This document shows, one piece after another, positions 10,618 to 25,000 of a DNA stretch of 64,000 bases. A program made the position numbers and the translations under genes. The number at the start of each line of letters is the position of its first letter. Position 1 is the first letter of the stretch. The notes under the pieces were generated by a model, which made no database searches, was not told where the DNA came from, and saw only the letters and a list, made by a program, of their open reading frames with translations. This DNA comes from Schistosoma haematobium (taxonomy: Eukaryota > Platyhelminthes > Trematoda > Strigeidida > Schistosomatidae), in the NCBI RefSeq assembly GCF_000699445.3, contig NC_067200.1:15568510-15632509 (forward strand), read 5' to 3'.

Positions 10618-13241
10618 GTAAGTAAAATGATCCTAGTAATGTTTTTTTTTATCTAGCTTATATTAACCTATAAGAACTAGTTGAATTTTTTTCAAGAATA
10701 ATTATTAAGAAGTTGAATAAAGTCCTTATTAGCAACCGAACTCGAACCAAAAGCGTCTAGATTACTGACTAATAATAATACTAGCAATCCATTAACCAAG
10801 TAGCAGATGCACGTATCTGACTTTAAGCTACTTTGTGTGTGTATGAGAGAGAGAGAGAGAGAGTTAATAATTATACTCAACTTTTCAAATTAAATTGGGC
10901 AGGTGGAGTTTAAATTTGCTACTGAATATGAAATTTCAAATTCACCTAACTCACTTTAACAAGTTAAATTTGTTTTTTTTTTGGTAATTTCATTTTTGTA
11001 AGCGTGAAATAATTGATGTGGATGCACAACTTTATTTTCTTTAGTTATATATGGATTTTATAATAAAGTGGGATTTATGGAGTATTGTTTTTACTAAGGA
11101 ACAAAACAACGTTAATAAATGGATAAGAAATAAGTGAAACTAGTACCGTACCGTCGTAATTATGACACTTCGTATGCTTAATGCCAAATGATCTTAATCC
11201 CATGTTTTCAAACAGTCAACAAATAATTCTAATTCCTATTCTTTTTAGTACGCAGCAAACAATAAGTATACTGTACATAATTTCTATATAAGCTATACTG
11301 TGATTATGATATACAATCGTTAGTTTTGTAAGGTACTCAATCATAGTTATCTTTCTAAACACAGTATTCATGTTACCTATGCTGTTAACCCTTTTTATTA
11401 GTTTATCTTTCTGTACTTTATTGAGGTGTGCGTAATTATAAATCTAACCACATCTCTGTTATTACTAATGGTTTCTTTCCAAATCAGATCCAGTGAAAGT
11501 GAAAGTACCACCGTGTTAGAACTAACCAACCAACATTTCCCACCCTGTCGTTTTGTTCGAGTGCGAAACTTCATCCCAGAGGTGACAGCCTCACCACTTT
11601 GATCTGTTTTCACTACTAACCCTGGTTAATCTTATCTTTACAAAAATATTTCTCAACATACAAATATTTCTATAAGTACATGCAGTTTTTTAGTGTTAAC
11701 TCGTATCAATTACTCTCCTTAATGTATTTGTTTATTTTACTTACGGTTTCATTTTTGAATACTTCACTCTGATTTACTTTGTCGCTGTTCTTACTTCAAC
11801 TTAAGTTCTATACATAAGTATATTTACATCATACATGTGTACATAAACGCATGTTGTTCATCATGATTTATGTAATATTCGACTTCTCTAACTAGTTTCA
11901 TCATAGATTTTAATCCACTCGCGTTTACTGTAATGAAGGTTTATCTAAATAGATCTTACATATCTACTACAAAATAATGTCTGGCATTCACAGTTCTTTG
12001 TTTAGTTGACTATTATGCATTACAAACTGCATAAAACGATAATTGTATTCTTTATACTAATGAAATCAAGACAAATGAATATCAAAAGTTTAAAATCTGA
12101 AGTAAGGCGTATTCCTCACTGTGGATCCGATTAGTAAGTTATTAAATGGAGAGAAAATCTAGTTTCCCAGTCATTCTTTCAGCCTGATAATAACTCATTT
12201 CGAAATGGTAGATCTTGATTCCCACACGACCGAAGAAATTTCTCCATAAGAATACTCTCATATGATTGTGTAGTGCATCAATATTTATTACAATCCCGCT
12301 AGTCAAAAGTTGACTCTTTCATTTTGTTGACGGATGACTTGCTTTACCCACTCACTTTTTTTCTACCTGGTCAATAACTACCTCTGAAAAATTGTTTTCA
12401 ATGTAAATTTTGTTGTAGCCGTAATGAAATTATTCGTCATAGTGAGACTCGTTACATTTGATGTTTACATACTAACGTAGGTTCCAAAAGAAGTTTATTC
12501 GATTTAAATTTAGGAAACCCACCCATCACCTGTATTTTGTACCTCAGCTGGATTTAGGAAACGCGTATAATTGATGAGAGTTTCCTTCAGTTCATTTTGG
12601 ATTGATATATAGCTGTGTTTGTGTAGGTACTGCACTAATCTGCTGAGTTGAAGTTTCGTTATCTAATTCAATTTCCACTAATCGTTTGTGTTTCTTAACT
12701 GAGATAACTCACATGGAAATTTAACTGCTTTCTCCTCCTATGCTCCCGATGTGATTAAGGATATCTAACCAGCTGAGTAGTGAGTCTACTAAGTTCTTGA
12801 TGATGCTGTTAATTTCAACAATCCGATTAGCTTTCAGTATGATTTATTCTACACAGACATCAACTTCCAACACGTCTGTTATTGGCTAATCAGTTTACTC
12901 AATTTTGCATGCCATATCAAAACCAGAGTTCAGAACCAATAGCAACATTGAATAACGACCGTATGATACACAGAAAGTTTTAAGAATTCCGGAAGAAAAT
13001 CAACTAATATTAGGTGCAACTTCTATCAACAGTAGAAACCTTATCATAATCTAAAGTATTATTTACATGATAACATCACATTACTGAACTAAGCTTTATA
13101 CAACGCTTACAGTGTTTAGATAGTAATTTTCTATCGGACCTAACTTCCTTACCTTACGATCGTAACTAAAACTTCTGAATTATTAACGACAAACTCTCCT
13201 GATCCATCATTTTCCCAAACTGAAAAATCGAGAATCAAAAG
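10618..13241. other. Unassigned AT-rich DNA
   Basis: No gene, element end or RNA is recognised. Short open frames on both strands lack protein-like composition or splice support. A GA dinucleotide run lies inside it. Confidence 0.4.
10845..10863. repeat. (GA)n microsatellite
   Basis: About nine tandem GA units. Confidence 0.85.
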
Positions 13242-13251
13242 GAAAGTACTT

Positions 13252-14905
13252 ACTGACGCTTGTTACTCCTAAAGGAGCATAGGCCGCCAACCAGCATTCT
13301 CCAAATCACTTTGTCCTGGGCTTTCCTTTCCAATTCTATCCAACTTTTTTTCATTTTTCTCATGTCTGTCTCCATTGCCCAGCGTAATGTGTTCTTTGGT
13401 CTTCCACCTTTCCTTTGGCCTTGAGGATTCCATGTGAGGGCTTGTCTTATGATGCAGTCGGGTGCTTTCCTCAATGTGTTTCCTATCCACTTCCAGCACT
13501 TCTTCCTAATTTCTTCCTCCGCTGGAATCTACTTCGTTCTCTCCCACAGTAGGTTGTTGCTGATAGTGTCCGGCCAACGGATCCGAAGTATTTTGCGTAG
13601 ATAGCTATTAATAATAAACACTTGTGTCTTCTGGATGATGGCTTTCGTAGTTCCCCAGGTTTCCGCCCCATACAGTAGAACTGTCCTGACATTTGTGTTG
13701 AAAATCCTGACCTTGGTTTTACTTGACAGTTGTTTCGAGTTCCAGATGTTCTTCAGTTGTAAATATGCTGCTCTTGCTTTGCCGATCCGCGCCTTCACTC
13801 CTGCACCAGATCCACCGTGTTCAATAATGATGCTGCCCGAATATGCAAAGGTTTTTACATCTTCCAAATCTTCTCCGTCAATTGTGATTGGATTGGTGCA
13901 TGCCGTGTTGTATCGGAGAATTTTGCTCTTCCCTTTGTGTATATTGAGACCTACTGTTGCTGAGTCTGACGCTACACTGGTCGTATTTTCCTTCATTTGT
14001 TGTTGCCTTTGCGATAGAAGAGCCAGATCATCTGCGAAGTCTAGATCGTCCGACTGCATCCTAGATGCCCACTGTATCCCGTGCTTCCCTTCAGAAGTTG
14101 ACGTTTTCATGATCCAGTCGATCACCAGGAGAAAGAGAAAGGGTGAGAGTAAGCAACCTTGCCTGACACCGGTCTTTACTTCGAAAGAGTTTGTCAACTG
14201 TCTTCCATGCACAGTTTTGCAGTTTAATCCATCATAGGAATTCCGTATGATATTGACTATCTTCTCAGGTACGCCGTAGTGTCGAAGAAGCTTCCGTAGT
14301 GTTGTCCTGTCCACGCTATCAAATGCTTCCTCGTAGTCAATGAAGTTGATGTAGAGTGATGAATTCCATCCAATCGATTGTTCCACAATGATCCGTAGTG
14401 TTGCGATTTGGTCTGTACACGATCTATCCTTACGGAATCCTGTCTGTTGGTCTCGAAGTTGGGCATCTACGGAGTCATTCATTCTGTTTAACAATACCTT
14501 GTTGAAGACTTTTCCTGGTGTTGGGAGAAGAGTGATGCCCCTGTAGTTATCACAGTTGCTGAGATCGCCTGTCTAAGGTATTTTGACCAGAAGTCCTTCT
14601 TTCCAGTCTCTTAATACTTGTTCTTCATCCCAAATCTTGCTGAAGAGAATGTGGAGTATCCTTGCAGTTACCGCTACGTCTGCTTTCAGTGCCTCTGTTG
14701 GAATGTTGTCTGATCCTGCTGCTTTGCCATTCTTGATCTGTCTGATGGCCATGCTGATCTCTTCAGTTGTTGGTGGGCCAACATTGATTGGGTGGTCCGT
14801 GGGTGCTGCTTCGATGTTGGGTGGGTTCAGTGGGACTGGCCGATTCAAGAGTTCTTTGAAGTGTTCTACCCACCTGTTTTGTTGTTCTTCCTTGTTGGTC
14901 AAAAA
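13252..14905 (-). mobile_element. 5'-truncated LINE (family B, copy B1) with 10-bp target duplication
   Basis: The element is bounded by GAAAGTACTT at 13242-13251 and again at 14906-14915. Its 3' end (AAGGAGCATAGG close to the left edge) matches copy B2 near 19610. The truncation point is in the early RT region. Family B is a second endonuclease-type LINE, probably RTE-like; the clade is not certain. Confidence 0.85.
13262..14902 (-). pseudogene. LINE-B reverse transcriptase remnant, copy B1
   Basis: Most of the RT domain is readable: FIDYEEAFDSVDR (motif A), KTGVRQGCLLSPFLF, LDFADDLALL (catalytic box kept as FADD), LLYGAETWG and ILRIRWPDTISNN. The frame is open from 14494 to 13529; the start (14573-14902) and the C-terminal tail (13250-13499) are in other frames because of small indels or stops. 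The endonuclease was lost by truncation. Not functional as it stands. Confidence 0.8.
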
Positions 14906-14915
14906 GAAAGTACTT

Positions 14916-15545
14916 TATGGAAATTGTGCTGTTAGTGTTGGCTATCACACCATTCGTGTGAGAAAGTCAATTAAGTACCAAATGACAAAGATACATTATC
15001 ATGGATACATTCAAATCTCAAAAGAATCCTACAAGTGAACATATTACTTGACTAATAGGAAGTTTTGCTAGAATATACCTGGTAATGATTTAAACAAATG
15101 TATGTTTCAAGCTTCCTACTACCTATCACTGACCATTCTGTCAGAATGTATCAGCATACTGAGTAATCCAAGGTTAAAATATCCCCGAAGTATCGTAATC
15201 AAATCTTGAAAATATATGTGAGATATACTGAACTAGTGGATTCGAACACGTCGAAAAACTGCAACTTCATTGTGATCATACTACAATATTTAATTGTAAT
15301 TAAGAGTAAAGATTGTGAAGGATTTAACGTAACATCTACTTAATTAAGGAACCATGAAATTCTCATAGGGCTCAACTGGTTTTGACAAAATCTACTGGTA
15401 ACCCTCCCCTTAAATTTTATCATGAATAGTGAAACATCGAAAGTGATCTACTCAACAATTAACATTAATACAGTCTTGTTAATTGAAAAGTGAATAGGAT
15501 CTTTGATAAGTTTAACCAGTATAACTGCTGGACTGTTGTTTTGTA
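14916..15545. other. Unassigned; 3' flank of the CCDC34-like gene
   Basis: This lies directly downstream (on the minus strand) of the stop codon at 15546 and should hold the 3' UTR. I did not find a convincing AATAAA signal close to the stop. No other feature is seen. Confidence 0.35.
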
Positions 15546-15616
15546 TCAGCTCTGTAGAGTTGAATCTGTAGAATTAATCCATGGATTCGGATTCACAAAA
15601 ATTGGAGAGGGATTGG
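15546..15616 (-). CDS. CCDC34: CCDC34-like terminal exon 7
   Basis: 71 bp, acceptor GAACAG, phase 1 in. Encodes [18 protein letters not shown] and stops at TGA 15546-15548. The NPNPW box and its distance from GYSDGKL fit the C-terminus of CCDC34. Confidence 0.75.
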
Positions 15617-15943
15617 CTGTTCGATCGTAATAGTCTATGTTAAAGTATAGAAAGAAGAAAACGTAAAACATGGGTATAAAGGCAAAGTGTTTCCTTTCAC
15701 AAATTCATACCTTCATCTAGTGTCTGTTGTATGCTAGCGATCGATTACTCCCTATATATGTATCCGTAAATATTTACTTAAGATCGTCAGTTAATCCTTC
15801 CATTGCATATTGTAGGAAAATAACAGGGAATAACTCACAGAATACTCAACATTACAGCGCCTAAGTTTGGTCGAATTCATAGATCTGTTTCTTGCAACAT
15901 ATTTCCAATTTAACATTCAGGTTAACAGATAGATCAAGTAACT

Positions 15944-16017
<74 letters not shown>

Positions 16018-19000
16018 GGCTAATTACACCTCTACCAATAATCAAACCGAAGGCTTTAGTACATTACGTGGATGATTCATCCATTATCCCGAAGTGAGGT
16101 AGACTCCAAAATATTCATCAGTTGATTAACATCTTCGATGACATCGAATTTGCAAGAGGAGAGGGATCACAAAACAAAAGCTCGTTTTCAGATGTTCTAA
16201 CCAACAGGACGAACACAGCAGCTTTAAAAACAAGTATGCAAGAAGTAAAGCCTTACTGATCAAATAATTAACTACAACAATAATAACTCAGCACGACGCT
16301 CAGAGTTGTGTACAGACAATATTTAAAAGAGCTGAAACTGCTATTGCACTGTGACTACTCGAAGAATCTCATCCCTGCCTTTCATAACAATGGATACCTC
16401 AGAGATAACGAAAGTTCCTTAACGAGTCAGTATACTATCAAAAAATCAATCCTGGAAACTAAGAAATAGGTCGTCTGTGAAAAATGTCTCAGAAACCACC
16501 ACAAGGATTCTGAAGCCCTTAAGAGTCAATGTCCCCCACAAATCAACCCATTCACCTCATTTCAAATTACCCAGACCGAAGGAGATACAACACCGTAAAA
16601 GATAAATTATTATCTACACAATTAACCGTACCATCTGCAGAAGAATATTACATTGAACAAAGTGGACACTCTCTTCACCTATGCATTCAGAAAATAGACC
16701 GACAAACGGGTTACTCATGGATAGCTATGGACGTGAGCTCGATCGGCGTCACGTCGAAGTTTTAGATCAGGGAAACCCTATGAATGCTAGAGAATTTCTG
16801 GTAGCCTGACAATCGATAAACATCGACACAAATTCAATCTCAACGCAAAGAAGGGGTCAACCAAAGAAATGAAGAGAACCAATTACCAACAAATGTGTCA
16901 GAATGAAATGTTTCATAAGTAATCAAGTTGAGATTGAAGACGACTGATTACTGTGTTGCAGAATGCTATAGATTGGATTCCAACCTATAGGTTGAGTTGT
17001 AACATAATTATAGTAAGACATGATAAGTATTCCACTCAGTATCGTACTGATTAGAAGTCTCAAATTAAAATACGTCATATGTTAACACCAAAGATTTTTA
17101 AAAATGTGCCAAAAAACGATTTTAGTTATCAAAAATTTCATACTTCCCAAAGACCCTTTAGTATTTGCTGAGGGAGATGTCGAACGTAGATGTAAAAGGA
17201 TATTGGTTTCGTATTTATTACTTTGACTGTTCAGCAATCACTTGTTATCTGATTAATTTGAATTGGATATTATGCGTAAATAACGATGGCTTTTATTCCT
17301 TATTAATAGTCAGTTTGTTGGCTAATTGCTTTGTTTTCTCAAACTCATGTAGTTGGTGTTTAAGACGAACTACTTGAGTGCATATTATCTCATTTCGGTT
17401 ATCTAAATTCCTGTACCATTGTTATCTAATAGAAGTAAGATGTCATAAAAATGATAAAAACAATTGTTGAATTCAATACAGGTAACCACCTATCGTATCT
17501 TTTTGTGTGATAACTTGTGATACCATTCGGCTATCCGAATGGATTCAGATAAAGCGAGGATTCCGATCTACAACTATTAGTCACTATGTAATTTCGAGAA
17601 AAAATGACAATAATCTATGACAAGTAAAATGAAATCTACCTATTAGTTTTCCATCAGAATATCCATGTGAATAGTGTGAAGCGGATTTCTTACAACCAAT
17701 CGATTTTAACCAATGGTCATAGGCTACAGTTGAAGCTTCTTCACGAGTTTGATTAGCTATGTGTTTTTTGAATTCAATTTGTCTGATATAATCGATTTTC
17801 TTAGACTCTTCTTCAGTTTTCTTTTTACACCACTCTTGATATTTCAATTTGGATTTCTGTGTCTGAGTTAAGACAAAACAGAAACGAAGTCCTTTCAAAA
17901 TACTACTTAAGACGCGTAATTAGTAAAATGTGAACAAATAGGATCTTTGAATAATTGTAAGATTAATATGGCCACAAATTTGACTTGGAATTTAGTTCTC
18001 CCTAACACCTTAAGGCAACTAAAATGACGCTAATGCATATTGATTTTTCATTAACAAATTATCCTACGGAATTTTCAAGAAACCATGGCAGGAGAGCGTT
18101 TCATTTACACAACGATCCTTTTGTACGTCAGAAAACAAATGAATAGAAATAATATCATGTTAGTGATAAATCCAAGCAGTTCATCTTTCTACAACTATTA
18201 TACAAACCACCACACTTATCGTAAATGAATGTTATACAGATCTGTGACTAGAAAAATTATCGGTAAATTAAAAGAATGGGATGACTCCATTCAAAAGTAT
18301 CATTTTGTAGTTTACATCACGCAGTCTTGGGTAACCGCGAAGCACCGGACAGCTTTTACGCCCTAGTGTGGAACTTCCCAATAGTGCACAGCCGCAACTC
18401 CACCGAGGATTGAATCAAAGACCTCTGAGTCTCCCACCAACCTCTTAACTTCCAGACCACTGAACCGGCATTCAGTGGTTTACTTGTCTAGCTTCAATTA
18501 ATCCTCGGTATTTGCGACCGTGGCCATTGATACTGGTTGTCTCATGCCCGATACGATTGAACTCTACTAGTCATATCTTCTCTCTAGAACTCTAGGGATT
18601 ATCACTCTAAACTAATCACCAGCAAGCGTATGATGGTTTTCAATAACTGTCTCAATAAAATCTGTCAATGATGTAAACTTTGAAATTCAACTTTCTTCAT
18701 AACCTACAATAAGTATTGTTTTGATAAAACTAAAGTGAACTTTGTGCTTTTGCTATTTCGGTTTTCAGATTCATTGTTAAATTAAACTTTAGTTGGAGTA
18801 AATTTAGCAGACCAAGCTCAACACCTTATATCAATATCACCATCATCACAGTGAGAAAAAATTCCCAAATTTATGTAGACGGTAATCATATGGTTACTAT
18901 TAACTAATGTTGATAAGAATATCCGTAGTATCATTGAGAAGCAATAACTGATAGATGCAACCTTTTAGGTAGTGAGACAGATATTGTCAGTCGTAGTGGA

Positions 19001-22000
19001 TAGTATACCAGGAGATATTGACCGATCAAATCAGTCTTGCAAAGTCATAACAAGAAAACTCGAGTTATAGTGACAAGTTTGTTGAATTGGTAATACTCAG
19101 CAGAGTCAAGATAGATTTGAGAAAACTGGGTTCAACTACTGGGAACCGTCCACCTTTCTTGTTATTTAATCCATAATTTTGAGAATCTGAACGGTACAGA
19201 AGCATTTAAGATTGATGAGTGAACAGTCTTTGGTGTAATGATTTGTTTAGATTTTTCATTGTTAATGTTCTTCAATCACGGTGATTTACACAACATGAAG
19301 TCCTATCCCAAAACCATTACATCCTTTAATGGTGATGGGAAATATGTATTAAACAGTTCTTATTTTTACTTTATATACATCCATAACCTGATCAATAGTG
19401 TGGGAGGCTATTAGTTACTAAACTCTTAACTCATGAATATTCATAACCTTTGACTCTTAATTAGTACGATATTTTTCATAACGGACTCACACCAGCTGTA
19501 AAAATAGCCAAAATCCTATGGGTATTTGTCAACTGTTTTCCATTATTTCGAGACTCGTCAACACACCCTGCCTACAAAAATACTTCTTTACTCACATCTG
19601 TTACACCTCGCGAAGGAGCATAGGCTGCCCACTAGCGCTCTCCATCCAACCCTGTCTTGGGCAATCCTTCCCAGTTGTTATTCATCCTTTTCATGTCTGC
19701 TTCCGTTCCCCGACATAGTGTGTTCTTCGGCCTTCCTCTTTCCCGCTTCCCTTCAGGATTCCAAGTTACGGCTTGCCTCGTGATGCAGTTTGATGATTTG
19801 CGTAATGTATGTCTTATCCATTTCCATCGTCTTTCCCTGTTTTTTTCTTCAGCTGGAAGCTGGTTTGTTCTTTCCCATAGTAGGCTGTTGCTGATGGTCT
19901 CCCGCCAACGGACATTCAGTATCTTGCGTATACAGCCATTTATAAATACTTTTACCATTTTGATGATAGTTGTTTCATATCTCCTTCTCTTTCAGCTTGT
20001 TCCGCCGTCGTTGCTAGTTCTTCCACGTACTTCTGCTTGTCGGCTTTAATGCTCTTCTTCACTTACTTGTTTGCTTCTGTGTACGCAGCTTGTGTCTTGA
20101 CTTTCTCTGCTCGTATTCGGCTGTTGTCAATTGCTGTCTTCTTATTCTTCCTTTCTTGAATCTTTTCCAGGGTTTCCATAGAGATCCATTCCTTATAGTG
20201 ATGCTTCTTGCTGCCCAGAACCTCCTGATACGTTGAAGTTAATGCTTCTTTGATAACTTTCCACTTGCCCTCCATAGTAGTTTCTTCTTCCTTCAGTATA
20301 TCTTGTGAGGCTTGGAACCTGTTATTGAGAGCTATATTGAATTCATTGAGTTTGTCAGTATCTCGAAGGAAGGCTGTATTGAACCTTTGCAATGCTGTTT
20401 TGCTAGTTGTCCAGCGTTTCTTTAGCTTCAGTTTCATCTTGGCAATCACCAGGTGGTGATCTGGAGTCATGTCAGCTCCTCCCTTGGTTCTCGCTTCTTC
20501 CATTGACCTCCTAAATTTCTTGTTGATGCAAATATGAACAATCTGGTCCTTCGTACTGTAATTCGGTCAGACTCATGTAGCTTTGTGCAAGTTTGTGGGG
20601 TAATATTCTGCCGCCTATAATCAATTTGTTGAATGCACATAAATTTGCAAATCTGTCACCAATCTCGTTCCTTTCTCCCGGGCCATGTCGTCCCATGAAA
20701 TCTCTATACTTGATGTTGTCCATTCCGACTTTTGAGTTTGAATCTCTCATCAGGACGGTCAGGGCCTTTCCTTAGCACTTCGTTATGATTGATTACAGCC
20801 TCTCATAAAACTGGTCTTTATCGTCGTCATTGCTATCATGGGTGGGTGCATAACACTGGATGACATTCATTGTGACTTTCTCATTCTTTGTTTTGAAGGC
20901 TGCTTTGATTATCCTGAATCTATGAGATTTCCATCCTATGAGTGCACTACATGTTTCTTTGTACATCATCAGAGTAACTCCCCGAGTGTGTGGAGCATGT
21001 TCTTCTTCGTGACCAGAGTATAGCAGCATCTCTCCCGAATCTATCCTTTTCTATCCAACTTTGGTCCAGTGGACTTCACCGACTCAGAGCACTGCCAACT
21101 TGTAACTGCTCATTTCCGTAACTATTTGATTGGTCCTCTCGGTCTCCCACAGTGTCAGGATATTTCATGTGCCTATATTAATTGTTACTCTGGTTGTTAG
21201 AAGTGGCATCAGTCTCGTAACTTCCGAAGAATCTCGGCCTTCCTCCTGAGGCGTCATGATTTTCCCTTCAACTCCCAGGGCAGAGTTTAAATAGTTAAAT
21301 TTGTTTAATCTGGTTGGCGTTTCTTGGCAAGATTTTCTTCTACGGGATGAGGTTGCCGACCCCATGCCCAACTCTCCTCTTTTACCCGGGCTTGAGAACG
21401 GCAGTATATCTTGGAGAGCTACAGGCCGAGTTACCTACAAATATATACATAGTTAGACCTACGGCGTTCAGATCTCTTCACAGGTAAAGCATCATTAAAT
21501 AAAAATCAAACTAAGTCAATTTACAATAAAATGTGGTCTATATCCAATATCACTGGTGGGTAGTTGCTTCTGTTCTGTCTTCGTTGATCAAAGTACATCC
21601 TACTTCAGGTTATGTGTATGAATTATAGTATAAAGTGGTATATTCCTAACATATATATCAAAAGATCACGTTTTATAATTGATCGGTCCAGTACTGAAGA
21701 ATGAAATGCGAATAACTTACACTTGTTTTACAAAAATACAGACTGGATTAAAAGTCTGTACAGTTAACTCACAGAATTATTTAATATACTTCATACATAT
21801 ATCAATTTCATTAAATTGTTAATCCAAAATCACTAAGATAATAATTAGTTGATGAAGCAAAATATATTCCTGTTCAAAGACAGTATTAACAAGATCACTA
21901 GTCAGCATTTTGAATCTATATGTTAAAAAGGATGAGTAAAAGCTATAACTTACGTGTTCAAGTAATTCTTGTAATTTTTTTGATTCTTCATTTTTCTTCT

Positions 22001-25000
22001 CTATCTCTCGAAGTTTTTTAATTTGTATTCTTTCTTTTTGTTTTGCTTCAGTCCATTCTTTACATTTTTGTTCAACTAACCTTCTACGATTTATTTTTTG
22101 CACCAATAACTGATTCCTCTTTTGAATTTCTTCAATCTTTAAAACGTTAAAAATTAATTATGATTGTTGTTATAAAATAAAAACAACTAACAAATGTATT
22201 CAAAAAAATATACAATTTTTGAGATATCCCAATGAGTAGAAATTTGTACTTCTGGAGTTTCGTGACTTGACGTAAGTCACTTGTTCAGAGTAAATAAATA
22301 ACCGAAATAGATTAACACAAGTCTAATTAGTATAAGGAAAACAAAGCAGAACATTTAATGCAATTGGTCCCTCTTATAACATTTAACAGAACAGTGAAAA
22401 AAACAGAATTAACCTGAAAAGTGTGATGTGTTCGCGTTGCACATTTCGAGCAATCTGGTCACACATATTTGCCGAGGCATTTTATGCGAAAACTGATAAA
22501 GGTCAGATTCATAGAAGTTTTGACTGTTCTCGGATCCAAACCCCCTTATATGTACAGAAACAATTTGCCGTGGTAATCTTTGAGTCGCTTGCATGGTGTA
22601 GGGTAGTGCAACAATTTCCTATTCTTTCCATACTATGTTTATTTTCTCCTTTATCTACAGTTATCACTTTATTTATCTGAACTTTCAATGTTCTATCTTA
22701 TTACGGTCTCATTTTAAACTATGGTTAAAAAGGCATCAACATACTAATGTCCTGAATATAGCAACGTAGTTATACCTTAGTTACTAAGGGAAAGACTTTA
22801 TATTGCGTCATTCGAGTTAGGGTGCTGTTGATTAACGCATCCTAGAAAAAAATCTAAAATGTCCTAGTTCAAGAACAGCAGGTTGTACCTTAGAATATGG
22901 GATCGTAGTAATGACTACTACAGCACACCTTTAGTCAAGAGTTCTATCCCACCTTTTGGGTCCACTATATTTTATTTGTAACTAAATATCTCATTAAGAA
23001 TCACTTAGCTACTTACAAAACACGATTTTCTGAGAAATGTAATTTTAAAATGTTTCGTTTGTCTGGGACCTCAGAAGCATCCATAAACCAGACGGCTAGT
23101 GCTCCTTGATTTCTTTCAGTGATTCTCCTTTTAACATTCATTAGTGGTAAGAGCTACTCTTTTCAAATAAATTAGAACTTGAAAAAATGAAATGTTCAAT
23201 ATAATCTGTAGATTTTAAGTGCTTAATTACATGATTAGTTTGCCCTAAGTCATACAGCTTGTGAAGTCAAAGCCATTTTCCATTTCAGCTAATCATCATC
23301 ACTAGCAATAATTTTCCCCATAGAAATAATGTATAATACATTCTTACCTGTTTCTTTTTTGACTCTCTTTTTTGTTCTCGTCTTTGTTTTTCTTTCTCTA
23401 ACAACCAACATCCCCATGCCGACAGTTTATCATTCGAATTGTGTAGACATTTAGCGTTATTCACCACATCACTTTTTGAGCTTATAGTTACGTTATGGTC
23501 GTTTTTAGAGATCACAGGTTTGATCAATAAATGATCTCGAACACATTCACTGATCAAGCATTCTGTTATATCATACAAATCTGAGGTAGGTGAACCCCCA
23601 CTATGAGGTGAAACTTTAGATGATGACCGATTATATGTTTGTTCATTACTAGTACTATCGGTAGTAGTAAATTGCTTGGTTGATACTTTTCTTCTTAGAT
23701 TAACAGTATGGTAATCTGTGTCTAACACAGTTTTGTTTTGTTTCCTTGTGCTTCTGAAAAGATATCGAGTATTTTAAAAATATCTGAACAGTTTATAGTT
23801 TAAAACTCAATAACAACAAAGTTCTGTTAAACATACCGCTCCTTATTTCAGTCAAGATGATAATTTCGAAGAAAACCCCTTGCTCTATAAAGTTTATTCC
23901 AACCAGAGTATGAAATCTCCGAGTCGTAGGATATTTCTCTCTGAATGCACTAGTCAGTGTGAGTGTAATACACTTCTTGATTATATGATAGCATATTTTG
24001 TGTACATAATTCATGTCTTAATTTTATTCTGAAGACATCAGAAGTAGGCAACTTCTACCCAAATGAATAAGCTAATTTATTTTTTAAGAGACTAATCATT
24101 CAGTTAAGACCTCTGCATTATTTTATGGTTATATAAGATCAAGACTAAGCTTAAGCGGTCGGTCTTCGGAGCAAGCGGTTTGCTGCTCTTCTATTCCTTA
24201 CTTAGTCTATGTGTATAAAATGCTTGTTTGTTCAGATAAATAATTTGTGTGAATATTTCTCCATTGAGTTACGTCTTCCAGAATACCATTGAAAACCATA
24301 GATCACTGGAATTCTGTTTCTTTGCTGGTTAGGGATATTCAACAGCCCACATTTATAACCTCCAAACCTTGGAGCGAGCACACCATTGCTAGATTTCAAT
24401 CTCACTCCATAAGTCCCCAATCTCAGTTGCATATAAAGCAATCATCGACAAATGCCCCCGGTCACTAATTATCTCTCTCCTAGCATAGTTGAATCCATAT
24501 TTAACTGATTAACACTAGTGAATATTATTTTTATTGGCTATTTGACAAAATACTAAAATTAATAAAGTGGTTGAAATCGTAATTCCCGATAACCGAATAT
24601 ACTTCAGAAGACAGAACACCTAGACGACTGACTGAATGTGTAACAGAAACAAACCCAATATTTGTGTAAATAATTTTTAATTAAGATGGTAGAATTCACC
24701 AGATAACAAATGACGAACTTACAATAAAAAAATGTAGGTGATAAATCAACCAATTTTCACTTTATCAAATATATTTTGCTTTAACAGAAAATATCAATAT
24801 AAAACTATTGATTTTCGTGTCAGTTGAATAAATAATCTTAGTTGCCCAAAAGTAGAAAATACTCACAATAGTACTCTTGCTGATTGTCGAATCCACCCCT
24901 TTCCAACAGAATTTCAACCAATGGAAAATCAAAATAAACAAATCGGGAGACTTTGAATGACCGCATCTTTCTCAACACGAGAATCGGATTCACTATCTGA

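Noticed and set aside
22409..22680. Open frames on both strands within intron 4 of the CCDC34-like gene
   Set aside because: No splice sites in a compatible phase and no recognised domain; may be a repeat fragment.
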